Assembly (NCBI RefSeq): GCF_026130175.1
Contig: NZ_JAIGNI010000024.1
Span: 1-64,000, forward strand
Length of the DNA: 64,000 bases
DNA from: Lyngbya sp. CCAP 1446/10
Lineage (GTDB): Bacteria > Cyanobacteriota > Cyanobacteriia > Cyanobacteriales > Microcoleaceae
Direction: 5' to 3'
The notes beneath the pieces were generated by a model, which saw nothing but the letters and a program-made list of their open reading frames with translations, made no database searches and was not told the origin of the DNA. Each line of letters starts with the position of its first letter. The first letter of the stretch is position 1. Below, piece after piece: positions 60,586 to 64,000 of the stretch. The translations under genes and the position numbers were made by a program.

Positions 60586-62745
60586 CTAATCGCAGCGCCA
60601 AATCTTAATCGTCTCATCCCCACTGCCGCTGGCGAGTAAATTGCCCGAAGGTGCGATCGCCACCGAGTATACAGTACCCGAATGTCCCTTAAGAGTGCTC
60701 AACAGCTCCCCCGTCTGCAAACTCCAAATATTAATCGTATTATCATCGCAGCCGCTAGCCAAAGTCAAACCGTCTCGACTGATAGCCACCGAATCGCCCC
60801 GACTCACATAATTCCGCAAAATATGCACAGCCTCATTCATGCCTAAATTCGCTACACCCTTTCCCCTCGCAGAATTAGAATTTAAAATCCGCAACAAACT
60901 GCCCGTATGCAAATTCCGCAGCTTAATCGTATAATCATTGCTGACGCTAGCAAGAGTCTGACCATCCGGCGCGATCGCCACAGAATTCACCCCAACACTC
61001 AAACCCGAAAGAGTCCGCAGCAACTTACCACTTTCCACATCCCAAACCTTGCTCGTCGCATCCGAACTGCCGCTCGCCAATATCTTACCATCCGGGCTAA
61101 AAACCACCGCATTCACATTGTCAGCATGACCCCTCAAAGTCCGTAGCAACTCACCAGTCCGCAAATTCCAAAGCTTAATCGCATTATCAGCCCCACCGCA
61201 GCTAGCAATTAGCTGGCTCTTCGGATTAACCGCCACCGAATTCACCTCCATAGAATGTCCCGGAAAAGTACACAATAAATCACCGTTATACAAATTCCAA
61301 AACTTAATTGTTTCGTCCGAACTGCCGCTGACCAACATTTTTCCGTCCGAGCTAATAGCCACAGAATTTACGCGATCGGAATGTCCCGTCAGAGTGCCAA
61401 TTAATTCCCCTGTTTCTAACTTCCAAATCTTAATAGTTTTATCCCAACTGCCGCTAGCCAGAATTTTGCCGTCAGGACTAATCGCCAGAGAATTCACAAA
61501 CGATGAATGTCCCGGTAGAGTGTATGCACACCGCCATTTCAGATTTTTAAATTTGTGAGCTAACTCCTTCGCCCGCTTAGCTACCGCCTCAGCTTCCTCT
61601 CTGCGTTTGAGTTCAGCCTCTTCCAAACGCTTGCGTTCCGCCCGAGCTTTCGCCTCTCGCAGCGCCAGGCGCCGCATCTCTCCCTTATAGGTTATTCGCT
61701 GCTGCTCCTGAATTTCTTTAAGAGTTTCCATATACGGTAACGCCCAATCTTTAGAAAACCATTCTTGAGCAAATTCCGCCTCTAAATTAAATAGCTGAGG
61801 TTCGTAAGTAAAATCTATCTTTAAATAATACAAATCAGCTAAAAAAGCCGCCAGTAACTTATGAATTGTCACAATTATTTGCCGAATAATCCGCAGGCTC
61901 AGCTTTTCATCTTTCCCCTCCGCCTCCAACTGGTGATAAACCTCTTCCCAGTTCCAAGGCTGCATCGCCACTAGGGAAACGCTCTGATTAATAATTCCCC
62001 AAAAACCGACATGAAAATTAACTTCATAATCGCTGATATCGCTGTACAATATAGCTGTCGGCACGGGAGACAAAACAGTCTGCAACCGCTCCACATCAAT
62101 ATCAGAAATCGCGTTTTTGAAATAATCTCCGTAAAACTGAACCGGACAAGATTCTCCGTGCGGGGGGTAATACTGGTTCAAAAAAGTTCTCAACTTAGCC
62201 GGGAGTTCGATATTCAGATTGTGGCGAAACGAATCCGGGCAATCTTGGCTAATTTTTGCCGGAGCAACTAACAACAGCAATCGGTGCTGCTGCTGCTGCA
62301 AAATCTGTTCAGTTTCCTGTCTGCTCAAATTAGAAAACCAGTTGTCCCTGTCCCAAATAATTTGAATTTCGTTGAGCTTAACTCGAATTGCTTCTGATTG
62401 AATCTCCCGCATTAACTCGCGACCAAGCCGGCTAATAGCCCGCTGATCTTTCAATTCTTCGGCCTTAATTCGATTAGCGCGTTCTTCCTTTAGCCTTTCT
62501 TCTTCTATACTGGCGATCGCAATTAACTCTTGTTCTCGGGCCTGCTGTCGCTGCAAATATTTAACTTGTGCTTTAATCCAGCGGGGGTCTTTTTTGATTT
62601 GCTGGTTCAAAGCAGAAGAACCAGACGGCTCAATTTCTGCATAGCGCTCGTTAATAGCGCTTGCTCCCAATCTTTCTCCCAATTCGCAGGCTACAGGCTT
62701 CAACAGTTCAATTAGGGTGTCTGAGACGGGGCGGGGTAATGACAT
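60586..62745 (-). CDS. coiled-coil and WD40 repeat protein
   Basis: The 719 residues split into an N-terminal region of unknown fold with helices and charged coils (about 60-120), a conserved-looking globular part (about 135-320, with QFYGDYFKNAISDIDVERLQ and AILYSDISDYEVNFHVGFWG), a charged coiled coil (about 355-420, ALREAKARAERKRLEEAELK) and seven WD40 units from about 425. The WD40 units are near-perfect (ISPDGKILASGSWDKTIKIW and similar), so a seven-blade propeller forms. It is probably a multi-protein scaffold. The N-terminal domain is not recognised. Confidence 0.88.
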   Translation of the reverse strand: MSLPRPVSDTLIELLKPVACELGERLGASAINERYAEIEPSGSSALNQQIKKDPRWIKAQVKYLQRQQAREQELIAIASIEEERLKEERANRIKAEELKDQRAISRLGRELMREIQSEAIRVKLNEIQIIWDRDNWFSNLSRQETEQILQQQQHRLLLLVAPAKISQDCPDSFRHNLNIELPAKLRTFLNQYYPPHGESCPVQFYGDYFKNAISDIDVERLQTVLSPVPTAILYSDISDYEVNFHVGFWGIINQSVSLVAMQPWNWEEVYHQLEAEGKDEKLSLRIIRQIIVTIHKLLAAFLADLYYLKIDFTYEPQLFNLEAEFAQEWFSKDWALPYMETLKEIQEQQRITYKGEMRRLALREAKARAERKRLEEAELKRREEAEAVAKRAKELAHKFKNLKWRCAYTLPGHSSFVNSLAISPDGKILASGSWDKTIKIWKLETGELIGTLTGHSDRVNSVAISSDGKMLVSGSSDETIKFWNLYNGDLLCTFPGHSMEVNSVAVNPKSQLIASCGGADNAIKLWNLRTGELLRTLRGHADNVNAVVFSPDGKILASGSSDATSKVWDVESGKLLRTLSGLSVGVNSVAIAPDGQTLASVSNDYTIKLRNLHTGSLLRILNSNSARGKGVANLGMNEAVHILRNYVSRGDSVAISRDGLTLASGCDDNTINIWSLQTGELLSTLKGHSGTVYSVAIAPSGNLLASGSGDETIKIWRCD

Positions 62746-63001
62746 ACCAGTTAAAACTTTTTCTTACTTGGGGGGCGATCGCGCGAGTCAGGCGTCTCCC
62801 GCTGGGACTCTTGCCGCGATCGCGCTTATTTGGGCGAGGAGCCAGCGCATCCGTAAGGCGTTATCGTGCAGGCTTAGCACCTTGACTCAATCATCGTATT
62901 TATACGGTTTACATTTTACCGCGAATCTGGTTCAAAACCACGGATGGTAAGACTTGAGGATTAGTCGATCGATCGCGAGCCCCCCCAATTCATTTTTTTT
63001 G

Positions 63002-63031
63002 TTGCTATTTTTACTTGCGCCTGTTTATAAT
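63002..63031 (+). promoter_or_regulatory. sigma70-like promoter candidate for sbpA
   Basis: TTGCTA (63002-63007), 18 bp, then TATAAT (63026-63031). Confidence 0.5.
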
Positions 63032-63050
63032 CGTACTTCACCACCATAAT

Positions 63051-63076
63051 TACGGTATTCCGACCTAATAACCGTA
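63051..63076. promoter_or_regulatory. inverted repeat, candidate LysR-type operator
   Basis: TACGGT (63051-63056) and ACCGTA (63071-63076) with 14 bp between, 24-49 bp before the start codon and downstream of the -10. A CysR-like regulator is plausible but inferred. Confidence 0.35.
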
Positions 63077-63099
63077 GTTTCTGTAGAGGAACAAATATA

Positions 63100-64000
63100 A
63101 TGAGCCAGCGGCAACACCTAACTCAACAATTTCACCGAGCGCAACAGTCACCAGGAGGCAAAAATCAATCGTTGACTTCACTCAAAAGATTCCTGTCCCT
63201 ATTTTTAGTAGGAATAACTTTAAGTCTGGCCATTGTATCCTGCCAGCAGGGAACCCCCAGCAACCCCGCAGCCACTCCCGGCGCTGGTGCTAGCCCAGGA
63301 GCCAAAAAAGGCAACATAGAACTAACCCTCGTTTCCTTCGCCGTCACCAAAGCCGCCCACGAAGCGATAATTCCCAAATTTGTTGAACAGTGGCAAAAAG
63401 AAAAGGGGCAAACCGTCAGCTTTAACCAGAGCTACGGCGGTTCCGGTTCCCAAACCCGAGCCGTAATTGACGGATTAGAAGCCGACATCGTGCACCTAGC
63501 CCTCGCCCTCGATACCGCCAAAATCGAGAAAGCCGGACTCATTGGGCCCGGGTGGGAAAAAGAAGTGCCCAACGAAGGCATCGTCAGCAAATCCGTAGCA
63601 GCCATCGTCACCCGCGAAGGCAATCCCAAAAACATCAAAAATTGGGAAGACTTAGCCAAAGACGGAGTGAAATTGATTACCGCCGATCCCAAAACATCAG
63701 GCGTGGCTCGCTGGAATTTCCTAGCACTTTGGGGCTCGGTTGTCAAAACCGGAGGCGATGACACCAAAGCATTAGATTTTACGAGCAAAGTCTACAAAAA
63801 CGTTCCCATCCTGACCAAAGACGCCCGCGAAGCCACCGACGTATTTTTCAAACAAGGCCAAGGTGACGCCTTAATTAACTACGAAAACGAGATTATTCTG
63901 GCATCTCAGAAAGGCGAAAAACCGACTTATATTATTCCAGACGTGAATGTGTCGATCGACAATCCGATCGCCATCGTCGATAAAAACGTGGACAAACACG
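63100..64000 (+). CDS. sbpA: sulfate ABC transporter substrate-binding lipoprotein (partial)
   Basis: The protein begins at ATG 63100 (MSQRQQHLTQQFHRAQQ), with a long N-terminus before the signal segment LFLVGITLSLAIVSC (lipobox Cys C49). The mature part has LTLVSFAVTKAAHEAIIPKF and FNQSYGGSGSQTRAVIDGLE, the sulfate-binding family signature. Then come LALDTAKIEKAG, TADPKTSGVARWNFLALWG and INYENEIILA. It is cut at the window edge after 300 codons. It would feed a CysTWA permease, whose genes probably follow. GAGGAACAA is a fair ribosome-binding site. Confidence 0.94.
   Translation, partial: MSQRQHLTQQFHRAQQSPGGKNQSLTSLKRFLSLFLVGITLSLAIVSCQQGTPSNPAATPGAGASPGAKKGNIELTLVSFAVTKAAHEAIIPKFVEQWQKEKGQTVSFNQSYGGSGSQTRAVIDGLEADIVHLALALDTAKIEKAGLIGPGWEKEVPNEGIVSKSVAAIVTREGNPKNIKNWEDLAKDGVKLITADPKTSGVARWNFLALWGSVVKTGGDDTKALDFTSKVYKNVPILTKDAREATDVFFKQGQGDALINYENEIILASQKGEKPTYIIPDVNVSIDNPIAIVDKNVDKH

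Larger units (their letters stand above)
62746..63099. other. regulatory region upstream of sbpA
   Basis: It holds HIP1-rich sequence (62770-62830), a promoter candidate (63002-63031) and an inverted repeat (63051-63076). No gene is seen. Confidence 0.6.

Overview
The window reads as chromosomal DNA of a filamentous cyanobacterium, probably an oscillatorialean such as Microcoleus or Oscillatoria. The HIP1 octamer GCGATCGC is frequent. Photosynthesis-linked genes are present (a high-light-inducible protein, a psaK fragment, a CrtO-type ketolase). Many intergenic gaps hold heptanucleotide tandem arrays. The genus is inferred from style, not from a marker gene. I see no rRNA and no CRISPR array; there is one tRNA (Thr-UGU).

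Layout. 1-4300 is an accessory island: a two-gene CBASS-like anti-phage module (cGAS/DncV-like cyclase plus HNH-SAVED nuclease), then toxin-antitoxin-like small genes, several visibly broken (a DUF4926 gene with an internal stop, a duplicated Uma2 tail, a DUF5615 stub). 4600-20250 is mostly core or conserved: ctaB and ctaA (heme O and heme A synthesis), an ABC-type periplasmic binding protein, a cellulose synthase, a CHAT-FHA protein with a small partner, a Gfo/Idh/MocA oxidoreductase, gshB, grxC, a PEP-CTERM protein and hflX. 20500-30700 holds an Hlip gene, two adjacent foldback elements beside a decapitated psaK, a cupin gene, galK, ksgA, an ethylene-receptor-type histidine kinase, ispE, a DUF3082 gene, a DUF488-DUF488-dual-OB cluster and a Phd-like gene. 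30768-44000 holds metH, membrane and TPR genes, crtO, a HEAT-repeat gene, a saccharopine-dehydrogenase-like gene and small envelope or stress-type genes.

45700-47260 is the most unusual mobile structure. An MpaB/latex-clearing-protein-like oxygenase gene is bracketed by two inverted copies of a roughly 100-bp MITE, and one copy is interrupted by a second MITE with a clear 4-bp target duplication. 48900-50510 carries two tandem DUF433/DUF5615 modules whose sequence is conserved at both ends and diverged in the middle. 50650-58150 carries sbcD, sbcC, an aminotransferase and an Xaa-Pro aminopeptidase. The right end has two conserved hypothetical genes, tRNA-Thr, a coiled-coil/WD40 protein and the start of a sulfate-binding lipoprotein gene.

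Genes that work together: cyclase and HNH-SAVED (CBASS); ctaA and ctaB (heme A); sbcC and sbcD (DNA-end processing); gshB and grxC (glutathione redox); DUF433 and DUF5615, and DUF2283 and DUF4258 (toxin-antitoxin-like pairs). The best candidates for something new are the MITE-bracketed oxygenase cassette, the mosaic tandem DUF433/DUF5615 modules, an hflX that appears to start at ATC, the CHAT-FHA operon, and the DUF488/dual-OB cluster.
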